From Chlorocebus sabaeus (Eukaryota; Chordata; Mammalia; Primates; Cercopithecidae): 64,000 bases of DNA. The notes under the pieces were generated by a model. That model was not told the origin of the DNA, ran no database searches, and worked only from the letters and a program-made list of their open reading frames with translations. The DNA is taken from assembly GCF_047675955.1 (NCBI RefSeq), contig NC_132912.1:22418500-22482499 (forward strand). Direction: 5' to 3'. Of this stretch, positions 1 to 10,960 are shown piece after piece. Made by a program: the position numbers and the translations under genes. The first letter of the stretch is position 1, and every line of letters starts with the position of its first letter.

Positions 1-1880
1 TGGGCATAAGTTGGGTCAGAGGACACAAGTAAGTTGTACCAGTTGACGGCCCAGACCTACATGTCATCCACTCCTATTGCACTGGTGTTTATAACTATGG
101 TGTTCACAACTATCTCAGCTCACAACCATAACTGCATGGAGGTGTCCCTTGTGGCCAGCTGATGGAAGAGGAAAAGGGCCGACCTTCATTCATAGCTGGC
201 TGGCTCAGCATAAGAGTGCAAGCCAAAAATGGATGCTGCTGCACTACAACCCTACTTAGGGTGATCTTGAAAGAGGGTGGTGAGGGAGAAATCCTTCCAA
301 TGGGCAAAGTTCCACTGGATGCACTTGGTCATCCACTTTGTGTGAAAAGAAGAGTGGTTCAAGGTAAAGAATATGTGCAGGCTCATGGACAGTGGGGGAT
401 GGGGTGGTGGTTTGGTCAGGGGCTTAGAAGCAGAAGGACTGATATGGATATAAGGTGTGAAGAACTTTGTGTCATACGTTAATGCACATCAAAGCAGCCA
501 CTACCAAAAGGCACTAAACAACATTCATGTCTCAGCCATGCGTGCAGCAGCCTCTCTCGTTGGCTACTGTAGTGCTGGCACAATGGGCACATAAATGGAG
601 TGAGTAATGGAGTGAGTAGCCATGCTGGCAGGGATGGTGGCTATGAATAGATATAACAGCATGGACTTCCATTCACCAAACCTGATCCAGCTACTGCCAC
701 TGCTCCTGCCAAATGTCTAACCTGTCAATAACAGAAACCCCAACGTAGTATCCCTCAAAGAGACCAAACAAACATTTGGAGGTAAGTTGACTTCAACTTC
801 TTCCACCCTGGAAAGGGCAGGAATTCATCTTGATTGGGATTATTGTATATTCTGGCATGAATTTGCCTTTCCTATCCATAGGACCTCAGCCAGTACCACT
901 ACCCAACGACTTAAGAATGCTTGATCCACTGGTGTTAGATTCCATATGATACTGCTTTGGATCAGAGTCTACTGGTACTATCACACATATTGCATCATTC
1001 CTGAGCCACTGGTATGACAGAATAGTGGACTGTCCTCTTAAAGACGCAACTGAGGCTCCAGCTTGGAGAAGATACCCCCACAAGGTTGAGATACCACCCT
1101 AAATCAATTCCATTATATGGTGCTATGTCCCCAATAGGTAGAATACATAGGTCCAGAAACTATAGGAAGAAGGGGGAAGTAGGCATGGCTCTGCTTACGG
1201 TCATTCCTAGTGGTACATTTGGGGAATTTGTGCTTCCTGTCCCCAAAACTTTAGATTCTGTGGGTCAAGTGGTCTTGGCTTTCACTGGGGTAATACTTTA
1301 TCAGTGGACACAAAGTCCCATTGTACTTCACACTACAGCTGCCACTCAGTCACTTCAGTCTCCTTATGCCAAGAGACCAGTGAAGAAAGAGTCACTAAAC
1401 TAGCAAGACCATTGACCCTGATCATCAGGAGGAGGTAGAACTTTGTCACAGAACACAGAGAGGGAAGAATGTTTGGCACACAGGTGATATGATGGGATGT
1501 TTCCTGATGTTCTCATGTCTAGTTTTAACAGTAAACAGACAAGAACAGAAGCTATGGCTGGGATAGACATGGGGACCAGGGACTCAGAATCTTGGAGACA
1601 AGGGTCTGGGTCACCCCATCAGACAATCTGCCTAGACCAGCATGGTTGCTGGCAATGGCTGAGGCAATTCTAGAATGAGGACAGGGTAGAGAAGAGGGTG
1701 AAATGTCAGTTACCTCAGGCTTGAGATCTATTGCAGCTGCAGTGACTATAATTTGCTGATTAACCTTATAAGTTTCCCAGTAATAAAGGCCAATGAGAAT
1801 CCTGGAATTGCCGAGTACTGGGTGGATGAACTTACCCCAAGCGGCAAGTGGATCTGAGCAGCACAAAGGGTGGCCCACAA
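1..1880 (+). mobile_element. Class III endogenous retrovirus internal fragment (ERV-L/MaLR-like), degenerate
   Basis: The stretch reads as the 3' part of the polymerase region and following sequence of an ERV-L/MaLR-type provirus. Recognisable phrases are the AATGCACATCAAAGCAG segment near 481-497, the TGTCCCCAATAGGTAGAATA segment near 1127-1146 and the GATCATCAGGAGGAGGTAG segment near 1420-1438. The integrase C-terminal region lies around 1000-1400, where a 105-codon frame at 1086-1403 is the longest intact piece. A second open stretch of 106 codons lies at 162-482. Stops and frameshifts break everything else, and no long terminal repeat is seen on either side; the 5' part lies outside the window. 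This family normally lacks an envelope gene and none is visible. It is a fossil with no coding ability. The split between ERV-L and MaLR internal consensus was not resolved. Confidence 0.75.
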
Positions 1881-2620
1881 TATTCTAGCGCTCCACCCAT
1901 GTCTCCTTTTTAGGACCAAGGGCCAACAAACCCATCCTCCAACTGCTGTGATTTTTGGTCACACGTTTTATATCCTTACCCACAAATATGAACTGAATTA
2001 AATCCTCAACCCACAACCAGAATGGTCTTAATAATTTGCTAAATCTTAAAATTGACACCTTAATTTGAGCACCCCCACTCCAAATTTGAGAACACATAGG
2101 CAACTGGTTCAAACTGGAATCCAACCAAACCAGAACATCAAATTTTCTCAGATGTGAATCCAAACCAGAAGTTCAGACACTTAGTATACACAGCCCAGGT
2201 AGACTCTCTGTGGCCTTAGCAGTCCTTGCTAATTAGAAGCTTCTGTATTACCACTGGGAGCTTAGCTACCAAGCATCTTTCCAACTGCGCTCCCAAATGA
2301 AGGTAAGGTAAATGGCTAGAATTTTTAAAAATTAACTTATGCTCAGTTATCTATTTGGTTCAGAGGAGAAAGAAACATCAGTGATGTTTCAAAAGGTAAT
2401 TCCATATCCACCACCATCATACCCTCCAAGTCACATGGTAAAAATAAATGATGCCTGGCTATGGTTAATTGTGAAGCCATCTCAGTTCTCATCTGATGTA
2501 GCCTAATGAAGGCTCTGAATACCAAGAGTGAAATCTTAACCTTAACAAATGACCTTGCCTCACAGTTCAGGCACAATTTTTAGGTTTCTCGTCCAAGGAG
2601 GGGGGGATTTAAAAATCAGT
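1881..2620. other. Unassigned sequence after the retroviral fragment
   Basis: No repeat family or exon is recognised here. Short open frames occur on the reverse strand (1885-2163 and 2343-2576) but show no domain and sit in AT-rich sequence. It may be the worn 3' end or LTR of the adjacent provirus, or single-copy DNA. Confidence 0.4.
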
Positions 2621-2802
2621 ATTCATATGAAAAATTATTATTGGAAGCCCTTGAGTGTTGCTCACACAAGAGATGCAGGTCTATGTTTATGCACCATGAG
2701 GACGGGAACCATGCTTGATTCATCTTTGTATCCGGCACAACACTTAGCATAGTTGCCTAGTGTGCAGCAGGAGATCAAGAAATAATTATTGAATAAATGA
2801 AT
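2621..2802 (+). repeat. L2 LINE 3' end
   Basis: The GAGGACGGGAACCATGCTTG motif near 2698-2717 and the closing AATAATTATTGAATAAATGA near 2780-2799 match the 3' end of L2 in sense orientation. The copy is ancient and diverged. Confidence 0.65.
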
Positions 2803-4130
2803 GAGGCTTCAAAGTTCCACAAGCCATCCTAGTTACTGGCAACCCTTGAGGGGAATTTTGCCAAGATACTTTAAAAGTGTAGCTTGCCCAAGTAAGAAAA
2901 GGCTGTTTTCAAGATCTACTCTGTCAGGACAGCTGCCACTTTGTTTTCATTGGGCATGGGAATCTGGCTCTACCATCCTCCACACCCGCTCAACTCAGGT
3001 TAACAATGGTGTCTGAAGTAGTTCTTCTTAGAACTTTAAAATGGTAGCAAAAAGATCAGTTTAGAAGGAATGAACCACATTGTAGGATGATTTTCTGAGG
3101 TTATTTAACAGCTTGTGCATGTGTGTGTGTATGTGAGTGCATGTGTATATGTGCCAATCAGATTCTCCCAGGAACTTTAGATGTGCAGAGAGACAGTGGT
3201 TGGCAGTTGGTAGCTACATCATTAATGGCAGCCAACCCTTTGGAGGAACTTGCAGATTTCAGCCTCTGAGGTCCTGGGAACTGCCCTGGGCCACTTCTTC
3301 CTGAGGGAGGTTAAGTTATTCAACTCTTCCTTGTAAGACTCTTCCTTCCAGTAAATTTACACTTTTACCTATATTCTTTCCAACTGTTTTTTGTTATCTG
3401 CAAATGGAAGAAAGGCATTTTGGAGGAAACCAGTGAATCTGAGCTGGGCTCTGGAAGAATGGTGGGGTGGAGGAAGGAGAGCTGAGTGGAGAGGTCAGGG
3501 CAAGGCTCTTAAGGCAATCAATCACCTTTCTGCGCTGAGTCAGCTAAGGACAAGAGGCTGCCAAGCAGAGAGTTGACTCAGCAGAAGACTGCAAGGGGCC
3601 ACCCTGAGTGAGGCTGGTTTTTAAATATTCATTTCAAAAGCAATTGAATGCTCTCTTTCCCCTCTCCTGTGCTTAGGTATGACTTCTACAGTTCTTGTTC
3701 CAACCACTTGAACTCTTTTGTGTCTCCTGCCTCTGCTGTCTTCCAAGGCACCAACTAATGTCCAGCGAGGCCACAGGGTCTTCTCTTTGATCCCAGGATA
3801 TTTCTGTGAATTATTAGCCTTTTTATTGAACCTAAGGAAGGAATTCAAATGGTGATTTAATTCGTGCCTTTTTCCCCTCCTGCCCCTTCCCAAGTATCCC
3901 ATTGTGGGAATTTTGGAGACAAACCCTGCCTCTGATTCAAGCCATGTATGGAAATGAATTTATTGGATGCCACTGAGAAGGCTACATTAGGAAAGGGAAG
4001 AGAGTTGTGAACTTAAGAAAAACTACAACAAATCTGTGTGGGAGGAGGGAAGGAGAAAAGGAGGAATTTGGACCATTTATTTGCAGCATGTCTTACTGAC
4101 AGTTAAATACAGTGGTTTGTTCTGTTTTCT
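2803..4130. other. Single-copy stretch with a short TG-rich patch
   Basis: No repeat or gene is recognised apart from a TG/TGTA-rich patch at about 3117-3155. Small open frames (3391-3576 forward, 3621-3902 reverse) have no recognisable domain. Confidence 0.4.
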
Positions 4131-4560
4131 GCCACTCGAGGGTTATTTAATTAAATTCATGACCTAGGATGCTAACCAGCCCCACATCTAAAATAATTGC
4201 TTCTCTGTTGGTGAGATGTAAAGCCGGGATTGATTTTCCCTGGCCGATAGCTCTCCTTTCTGACTCATGAATGTCATCTCCACTCCCTGCCCCACGTAAT
4301 TTGATCTCTGTATTTGATCCCTATTTAGTAGTACACTTCGCCAAACAGATGTCTGAGTAATTAAAATCCCACATGGGCACGCTCGTCAGTGAATTACATC
4401 TATTTAATAGTCAGCTTAGAAACTTTTCACCCTTCGGCTTTTCTCCCATTCTGGTGTCATATGTCAGTAGCCTTTAGCAGGATTTAACTATTAGAATTCA
4501 AACCTGTTTGAACTCTAAAATGCAGTTTTAGCGTTGCAGTTTGATTTCCTGCATTCATAG
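4131..4560. promoter_or_regulatory. Candidate conserved non-coding element
   Basis: This is repeat-free, with several TAATTA/ATTAAA-type homeodomain cores: TTATTTAATTAAATTCATGA near 4142-4161 and GAGTAATTAAAATCCC near 4354-4369. It mixes AT-rich cores with CG-containing words that are rare in decayed intergenic DNA. The look is that of a vertebrate non-coding enhancer, but this is judged by eye only. Confidence 0.35.
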
Positions 4561-6059
4561 AGACTCTCTCTTCATTTTCTGACTGCATTTTCTTCACAAG
4601 TCCCTGATCTCTTTTTCCTTCAACTCACCTGAATTTTCTCTATGGTTTTACACCAGCATTCAAATTCTCATTGGATGAGTCATCCTATATTTCATTCATG
4701 CCAACACTGGCAATTAAAAAAAAAATTAGAACAATGTTGTTATAACCATGGATTAAGAGTGCCTTTTACTTTTTACCCTGGAGGCATGGCCAAAATATTT
4801 CAGTCTGAACAATCCTCCGATTTTTTTAAAAAACTATTTGAGATCAAATACTGAAAACCTGTTTGGTTGCTACAGGTCACTGAAGGATTTTGATGGAACG
4901 GAATTATAGAAGGAAAGAACACATACAAGGAAGGTCAAGAAGGGCTGATTACAGGGAATTTGTTCACTTTTGAGAAAGGATTTAGACAGACACTTATTTA
5001 GAAAATGTTGAATTGAATATGAATACTACAGAAACAATGTTCTTATGATAAATCCTATGCTACTAAGTAACATTTCATAAAACTTGAGGAGAATGCTATA
5101 ATTTACTATAGATAAAATAATTTTCCTTACAGTTGATGATGCATATTGATTTTAAATTCCAAAGAACTAAACATTGTGAACTAAGTATAGAATACATCTA
5201 AGTATAGAATACATATGCATCTGTTCCGATACCCATCAAACTGGACTTAAACAAAATCAGATAAATGAGTAGGTAATAAGTCATAGCAAAAGGATTCTTT
5301 ATTTTCCTACTTTTAAACAGATGGAGTGCTAGTGCATTTAGCATGAATCATTTTATAAAAGTAAGTTTCTTAGAACATGCATGTTTCTTGTGAAGTTCCT
5401 TTGTACTCACAGTATTTCAGAATAAAAAAATAATGTGATCGAAAAAACAAGCAACAAGTTCACAGGTTAACGGATGTTGTTTTAGTTCTATGTGAACAAA
5501 GTTTAAAAGTATTTGTACAAACTTTATTACCATGATTGTATTTAAAAGCTAGGTGAAAATCCTATTGTTCAGTGGGAACTTCATCTTAGTGGTTTGTACA
5601 CAACTTCTGGTCTTGTTATCTAAACTAACAAAGGTCATGTAAATAAACAGACATAAATTAACAGCATGATTCTTAGATAAACAGTGACGTGGACTAGGAG
5701 TTAGTATTTCAGGAAGTTAGATAACTTCTAAATAATGGAAGTGCTATGGGTGTGATTTCTCTCAATGTTTATTATCTAGTATCATTCTACCCATTGCTGG
5801 CTCATGAACTGGTATGCTTTTCATTCTTGCTGTGCTCAAGATAACCTTCCCCTGCCTGTTCCCCAGCTCCCTTGCCTTTCATGCAGCTTGTGTTTAATCT
5901 ATATAAAGTTCAGGGCACTTTTTTTTCTGCGATTCAAGTTTTTTAAGCCTTGTTTTCTGTCCAGTCATTTCTTATCACACGTCTATCCATGCCCTGCTGT
6001 CTGTCTCTTTCAGATATTGTTTTAAAAGGTGATTAATTCCAATAACCCATTTCTAGCTT
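4561..6059. other. AT-rich single-copy stretch
   Basis: Nothing is recognised except a perfect 17-base tandem duplication at 5181-5214. No exon signature is seen; the 73-codon frame at 5804-6025 is pyrimidine-rich and shows no domain. Confidence 0.4.
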
Positions 6060-6165
6060 CCCGTTGTCTTAGTGTAAATTGGGGAGACTATTTCCTGACC
6101 TCAACATGAAGAAGTTGTGAAGGTCAAATGAGCTCTTGTGTATGAAAGGGCTTTGTACATAGCTA
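6060..6165 (+). repeat. MIR SINE fragment
   Basis: The order of words around GTGTAAATTGGGGAGACTAT and GTGAAGGTCAAATGAGCTC follows the 3' half of MIR in sense orientation. Confidence 0.5.
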
Positions 6166-6209
6166 CTGGCTTCACGTAGCCAAGGAGCTTCCGCTCTAGC
6201 CCCAGCTAC

Positions 6210-6440
6210 CTGCCTGTCTCAAATACAGCTTGTACCATTTGCTAGCCGTGTGAACTTCAGCAAGCTATGTAACTTTTCTGTGGAACTTCAGTTTCATAAA
6301 GTGGAAAATGGGAATCATAAATGTACTTAAATCCTGGGGTTGTTTGGTGATGGTGACACGAGATGATTCATACATATTATGAGGTCAGAACATGATTAGA
6401 ACAGTTTCAGTTGTAAGCCCCCAGTAAGTGCTAGTACAAG
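6210..6440 (+). repeat. MIR SINE
   Basis: It runs from TTTGCTAGCCGTGTGAACTT (6239-6258) through AACTTCAGTTTCATAAAGTG to GTAAGCCCCCAGTAAGTGCT, matching the core and 3' part of MIR in sense orientation. Confidence 0.7.
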
Positions 6441-6744
6441 TGCAGGGATCAGACGGTGTTTCTCCCTCGATATCGGTGTACTTCTTCACAGGCTCATCTC
6501 TCTCTAGCCCGAGGCGAAAGCTGGGCTATATCCCTTGGGCGTGGTCTGTCACAACTAAGGATAAGGGCGGGTGTAGGGATCCTGGCTGAGCACATGTCTT
6601 TTGAGGATTGCCAGGTACTTTTAACAGCTGTCTCTCTTTCTCTAAATAGTGTTCACTTGGCTTGGATTATCCTTTAATGACTTTATTTAGAATGACTTGT
6701 TTATGTCAATTTTTTCAATTTGCCGCCCATTTATGCTTAAAGCC

Positions 6745-6830
6745 ACAAAAATACACCCTTCCTAATCTGGAAAATGGGAATAGTAAGAGTATCTATCCCT
6801 GGGTTTGTCATGAGATCAATTGAACCTCTT
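6745..6830 (+). repeat. MIR fragment
   Basis: TCTGGAAAATGGGAATAGTA and the following TGTCATGAGATCAATTGAAC resemble the MIR segment after the core. Confidence 0.5.
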
Positions 6831-8169
6831 CCAAAAGATATAAGGAAGTATAATATTCTAGGAAGCTTTTGAAAAATAAACTGGAGAAAATAGCATTTCC
6901 AAATGTTACTTTGAACACAGGAAATGAGGTGAGAAGAAACAAAACATACAATAAAAACCTAATATTCTAAAACTTCAGTAAGTTAGTGATTCTTCCAAAT
7001 GAACTCTCCTCTCATTGTGGTTCTCTGAATTTAAGCTCAATGATGCTGTTGTTGCCCAAAATGTTTTGGGATTTCTTCTTTCAGAAGGGTTGTTAAGGAC
7101 CTGGATGTAAATACTAACTCCTCCACTTTACGATAGTCATGACAAATATCTTCCTACTTCACAACTTCTTATTTGATATTGTTATAATTTTTGGTATACA
7201 GATGCTTTAAATAATTATTTCAGATAAATCTGTGAGTTCTTCTATTGTTTTGTGGTTCTTTTCCATCCAAAAATCAATTAGCTGTCCATTTAGATTTTGT
7301 TTTTTTTAGTTCTTTTCTAGTTCAGTTTTCACATTTATTTCTTTATCTGGAATGTATTTCAGGAGACTGCATGAAGTGAACATTTAATCTGACTTTTTTC
7401 CCCCAAATAGTTGGCCAGTTTTCCTAGTGCCAGTTATTGAATAATCCATGTCTTCCCCATTAGTGACGCTTCATTTATTGGAATATTGAGTTTTCTTTCA
7501 GGGCTATCTGTTCTGAAATATTTGTCAATCTTTCTTCAGTAGTTCAATATTACTGTAATTATTATGGCTTTATAATATGTATTAACATGTGGTAGAGTAA
7601 ATCTCATGTTATTATTCTTCCTTTTTGAAGTATTCTGGCTACTCTGTTTTTTCCTCCAGATGGAAATACATTTTTTCAACTTCTAAAAATGTCCCGTTGG
7701 AATTTTAGTTACAATTGCAAATTAAGGGATAGATATCTTTGTCTAGGAGCATAACATATTTCTCAATCTATTCAAATCTTTTTTATTTCATTTTTTCTCT
7801 TTTTCTTTGTATAAATCCCTTTCAGTTCTTGCCAATATTATTTATATGTGAATAGAATCTTTTTAAGAAATATATTTGTTCCCAGGTTTCAACACCCCAA
7901 AAAAGTTATATTTCCCAATAGGTTATTGCTAGATCAGTAGAAAGTTATTGATTTTAATAATTATTTTATAAGAGATTTTCAATCAAGTTTCTTAAGTTTT
8001 CTAGGCAAAAAGTATCTGCAAATAAAGGCAATTTGTCTACTGCTTTGCAATATTTTACTTAGTATTTCTGTTTGTCTTATTACAGAATGACTTTGCATAA
8101 TTTTAAATAATAGTGGTGAAAGCAGGCATATTTATACCTGCTTTTAATGAAAATGGCTGTCTGTCATTG

Positions 8170-8580
8170 AGTATGGAAATTTAAAAATACACACAAAAGT
8201 AAATGAAAGTCTAATGTGCCTCTCACCTAGCCTCAACAATTATCAACATTTTTGCAGACACTTTTAGTGGAATTATAAATTAATCCAGTCTTTCGAATAT
8301 TAATTTGGAAGTATCTATCCAAATATTGATCTGCAATTCCATTGCTAGGCATTAATCCAACAAGTACACCTGCATCAATAGGCAAAGACATTCAAGGATG
8401 CTCTAACTGTATGTAATTGCAGAAAATGAGAAAATAGTCTAAATGGTCCCTAATAGGTGAGTGAAAAATATGGTTCCTTCATATAACTGTACTCAACCAC
8501 TATGAAAAATTTTGGTAGGTCTGTATGTGCTGATGTAGGAAGATGTACAAGGTACTTTATGAAATTAAAAAATAAAAAGC
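8170..8580 (+). repeat. L1M-type 3' untranslated fragment inside the antisense L1
   Basis: The CCTCACCTAGCCTCAACAAT phrase, the ATTCCATTGCTAGGCATTAA phrase and the later GAAATTAAAAAATAAAAAGC tail resemble old L1M 3' ends in the opposite orientation to the host L1. A nested insertion or an L1 inversion would both explain it. Confidence 0.5.
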
Positions 8581-8581
8581 A

Positions 8582-8757
8582 GGCCAGCTGCGGTGGCTCA
8601 CTGTAATCCCAGAATTTGGGAGGCCAGGGAGGTGGATCACCTGAGGTCAGGAGTTCAAGACCAGCCTGGCCAACATGGCGAAACCCCATCTCTATTAAAA
8701 ATATAAAAATTAGCTGGGCATGGTGGCATGCACCTGTAATCCCAGCTACTCAGGAGG
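8582..8757 (+). mobile_element. Alu, 3'-truncated
   Basis: The Alu head GGCCAGCTGCGGTGGCTCAC begins at 8582. The right arm is lost after the TACTCAGGAGG word, so this copy has no tail; L1 sequence resumes after it. Confidence 0.85.
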
Positions 8758-9156
8758 CCTTTGGAGAGAAGGTGTAAACTTAATTTGACTGTCTTACCAG
8801 TAGCATTATTATTTTTATAAAATTTTATTAAAAGATATGATGTTGGCTATCAGTTTAACATTTACTAAAAGTTTTTTTAAAAAATATAGTTGTAATTGGG
8901 AATAGGTGCTAGATTTTTATCACTTATCAAGACAATAAGGTTTTTATTCTTATATAACCTAAATGTATTTTTATATAAACTATTTTCCTAGTATTGAAAT
9001 ATCCTGGTATTTCTAGGATAAGATATACCTGATTGTTTAAAATGACTGACATTATTGAATATAATTTGCTGGGGTTTTTTTGGTATTTTGGGGTGAATTC
9101 TGGCATTGAGTTTCTTACGTGAACTTTTATTTTTTGAGTGTCCTTTCTTTATCTTC

Positions 9157-9428
9157 TTTTTTTTTGAGATAGGGTCTTGCTCTGTTACCCAGGCTGGAGT
9201 GCAGTGATGAGATCATGGCTCACTGCAGTCTTGACCTGTCAAGCTCAAATGATCCTCCCACTTCATCTTTTCGAGTAGTTGGAACTGCAGGAGCCTACCA
9301 CGAGGCCCAGATAATTTTTTACTTTTTGTGTAGATGGGGTCTCTTGGAACTCCTGGACTCAAGCCATCTTCCCCCCTTAATTTCCCAAAGTGCTGGGATT
9401 ACAGGTAGGAGCCGTCATGTTTGGCATA
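9157..9428 (-). mobile_element. Alu (AluJ-like) in antisense L1
   Basis: A reverse-complement Alu starts at the T-run near 9157 with GAGATAGGGTCTTGCTCTGT and ends near the GGGATTACAGGTAGGAGCCG word. It is diverged, suggesting AluJ. Confidence 0.85.
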
Positions 9429-9720
9429 TACCATTTTTGATAGGTTTTATAATAAAAAAGAGTTTCACTCACAAAAAAAATTAAATTTTAGTGTCTTTAC
9501 TCATTTAGAAAGGGGATTTTATGTCTTTCAAAATTTGCAAGAATTTGCCTAAAGCCTCTCTCAGTCTTTAGGCCTTTTTAAATTTCTCCCCTAGCTTTGA
9601 TCTACTTACTTTTTCTACTCCTAGATTCAATTTGGGTGATTTATGGTTTTCCAGAAAAAAATGTTTAGAACATAGCTAATTTCATATAGTAGTCTCACAT
9701 AATTTACAAAAAGTCTCTTT

Positions 9721-9995
9721 GGCGGATCAGGAGGTCAGGAGATTGGGACCATCCTGGCTAACACGGTTGAACCCCGTCTCTATTAAAAAATACAAAAAAT
9801 TAGCTGGGTGTGGGGGCGGGCACCTGTAGTCCCAGCTACTTGGCAGGCTGAGGCAGGAGAATGGCGTGAACCCGGGAGGCGGAGCTTGTAGTGAACCGAG
9901 ATCGCATCACTGTACTCCAGCCTGGGTGACAGAGTGAGACTGCACTCCAACCTGGGTGACAGAGTGAGACTCCATCTCAAAAAAAAAAAAAAAAA
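9721..9995 (+). mobile_element. 5'-truncated Alu with internal 30-base tandem duplication
   Basis: The copy starts inside the left arm at GGCGGATCAGGAGGTCAGG and ends in a poly-A run at 9995. The 30-base segment at 9911-9940 is repeated at 9941-9970 with two differences. Flanks AAAAAGTCTC and AAAAAGGTCTC resemble a target-site duplication. Sequence state is AluS/AluY-like. Confidence 0.85.
9911..9970 (+). repeat. 30-base tandem duplication within an Alu right arm
   Basis: Two units, 9911-9940 and 9941-9970, differ at unit positions 3 and 10. The unit spans the CTCCAGCCTGGGTGACAGAG part of the right monomer. Confidence 0.95.
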
Positions 9996-10309
9996 GGTCT
10001 CTATATCTTTATATCTCCTTTTTCCTTTATATTTTCTTTCTTTTTTAAATAGATTCATCAGCGATTTCTCCATTTTCTTGATCTTTTTCCAAAGAATTAC
10101 CTTTGGAATTGATCAAAAACATTATTTGTTTTCTAATTTCTGCTCCAAACTTTCCCCTAATCCTCCATTTCTTAGAGTTTAATTTTTTAAAAAAACATTA
10201 ATCAGTTCACTTATTTTTGCTCTTTCTAGTTCAATTTTTCCCTGCCAAATGATGTTACTAAACTCAGTGTGGTTTCAAATGACTTGGGTATTTTTTCTAA
10301 AAATCTGCT

Positions 10310-10960
10310 CTCAGAGGAGGAAGATTTGCTATCACTGATGATGTCATTTAAAAGAATGTGACTCAGACTCTTGTGGCAAATTTCTAAAGAATTCTAAAAA
10401 TGTTTGAGTAATGGGAACGCAATTGCAGCAAGCTTATGACCTACTCTGAAGGAGCCAATTTGTAAAACCTGCACGTTTGCTGAACATTATCTGCCCTTAT
10501 ATATTTGGAAATAATCAAGTGCTAGGATTTAAAGAGGAGCTTTCACTTTTGTTTATTGGGATGCCTTCTGATATTGCATGTCTGTAAGCCAAGATATTAT
10601 TAATATTTTTCTTTTTGTGAAAATGTATTTAAACACATCATATATAGAGTCTGGCTTCATTTTTGCTCCCAACAGAAATTAACCTCAGATGAAACATTTT
10701 TCAAACAAATATTAAAAATTGTTCACATGCTAGAATGACCAGGTTTTCCTTGCAAAAACCAATTCAGTAGATTGATGATGTGGATGAAGGCAGAATGTGT
10801 TATTAAAAATAATTAAGTGCTCTGATAGGCCACAATTATAAGCAATAAAAATAATCTCTAATAAAATGTATTGTGCCAATAGAAAGGTAGATTTAAGGTG
10901 TGACCTTTGCCAAGGTATGCAGCAGAACTTATTAGAGCCATGTATTTGTAGATTATGTAA
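10310..10960. promoter_or_regulatory. Candidate conserved non-coding block
   Basis: This repeat-free block follows the L1. It carries AT-rich words such as GTGTTATTAAAAATAATTAA (10798-10817) and the GCCACAATTATAAGCAATAA stretch (10829-10848), plus AAGGTGTGACCTTTGCCAAG (10895-10914), which contains a nuclear-receptor-like half site TGACCTTTG. It has no coding frame. Constraint is inferred from appearance only. Confidence 0.35.

Larger units (their letters stand above)
7085..10255 (-). mobile_element. Old L1 LINE, antisense, broken by nested insertions
   Basis: Read on the plus strand this is the antisense of L1 ORF2. Landmarks are CAAATAAAGGCAATTTGTCT near 8019-8038, the TAGTGGTGAAAGCAGGCATA block near 8111-8130, and TAAACATTAATCAGTTC-like sequence with TTTTTGCTCTTTCTAGTTCA near 10215-10234. 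The element is split into about 7085-8165, 8775-9155, 9435-9720 and 9998-10255 by later insertions. Divergence is high, suggesting an L1M-age copy. No ORF2 reading frame survives. Exact ends are uncertain. Confidence 0.65.

Noticed and set aside
162..1403. Retroviral polymerase frames as functional genes
   Set aside because: The provirus fragment is broken by stops and frameshifts and has no LTR or 5' half in the window.
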